From the NCBI GenBank assembly GCA_038380795.1, contig CM076266.1:15040145-15104144 (forward strand): a DNA stretch of 64,000 bases, in the 5' to 3' direction. The position numbers and the translations under genes are program-made. Each line of letters begins with the position of its first letter. The first letter of the stretch is position 1. The stretch is from Pyrocephalus nanus (Eukaryota; Chordata; Aves; Passeriformes; Tyrannidae). This document shows, piece by piece, positions 63,597 through 64,000 of this stretch. The notes beneath the pieces were generated by a model that had not been told where the DNA came from, ran no database searches, and saw nothing but the letters and a program-made list of their open reading frames with translations.

Positions 63597-63814
63597 GTAA
63601 AGGACTTACCTTATCTAACTCTCCTTTGCTGGAGTGCTTCAGTAGAACATGGCCTTGTTTTCTTCTCCTACCTGGAGCAGTTTTAACAATTAGACTTCCA
63701 CCCCCAATTTGGGAAACTCTACCACCTTCTGTTACTTTGTACCTGTGTCTACGCATAAAACGTGTATTTCCCTGCCCATAAATTTATCCCGTTACATCTA
63801 ATCTTATCCCACGT

Positions 63815-64000
63815 GAGTCACCCTGGGTGTTTATAGCCTTCAAATACTTACAGAGGGTTATCATAACCTCCTCCTTTAGTCATCATTTGGAAAAGTTGTT
63901 TATGCTGAATTCTTTCAGGCTTTCCTCATCCAGCTGTTCCTTCCCACCTCTGTGGTGGTGCTCTCTGAAAGCCTCCAGCCTGTCTGCATCACCCCTGGCG
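63815..64000 (-). mobile_element. Degenerate CR1-like fragment running off the window end
   Basis: The + strand reads CTTCAAATACTTACAGAGGG, ATAACCTCCTCCTTTAGTC, CAGGCTTTCCTCATCCAGC. This is collinear with the reverse complement of the CR1 region at 3490-3600, but strongly diverged. It is probably an old CR1 or related LINE. Confidence 0.4.

Overview
This is a vertebrate nuclear window, almost certainly from a bird. The evidence is a spliced C2H2 zinc-finger gene with GT/AG introns, several 5'-truncated CR1 LINE copies (some ending in the avian octamer-like tail ATTCTATGATTCTATG), and one solo-LTR-like element of a kind common in songbird genomes. A passerine or other neoavian source fits best, but I cannot settle it from sequence alone. 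Nothing looks prokaryotic: there are no operons, no rRNA or tRNA that I can see, and no CRISPR.

The only protein-coding gene I can support is ZNF438, on the + strand. Its large coding exon (9715-11563) and its last coding exon (13112-13724) are both complete, separated by a 1.55 kb intron. Together they encode about 820 residues with five C2H2 fingers. The short N-terminal coding exon expected from the mammalian protein was not found, so positions 1-9714 are read as the intron (and possibly alternative 5' exons) upstream of the large exon. That stretch holds a compact CpG-rich patch (267-460), an inactivated CR1 fragment that retains part of its reverse transcriptase (3360-4094, minus), a CR1 tail (4285-4353), and a 30-A run beside a small exon-like open frame (7990-8155).

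After the stop codon there is an AT-rich 3' UTR with two canonical AATAAA signals (14061 and 14355). From about 14.4 kb to 64 kb the window is a gene-poor desert. Recognisable content there is CR1 fragments (19349, 49905, 52365, 56090, 59375 and, tentatively, 63815), one solo LTR (44337-44715, minus), homopolymer and simple repeats, and two canonical G-quadruplex-type tracts (16240, 35576). Several AT-rich blocks have a low-repeat, homeobox-site-like composition typical of conserved noncoding elements. From the mammalian gene order as I remember it (ZEB1 - ZNF438 - LYZL2/MAP3K8, ZNF438 transcribed away from ZEB1), ZEB1 should lie to the left of this window and MAP3K8 to the right. The desert would then be the ZNF438-MAP3K8 interval. 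I found no convincing novel biological system; the findings are modest leads with explicit tests.
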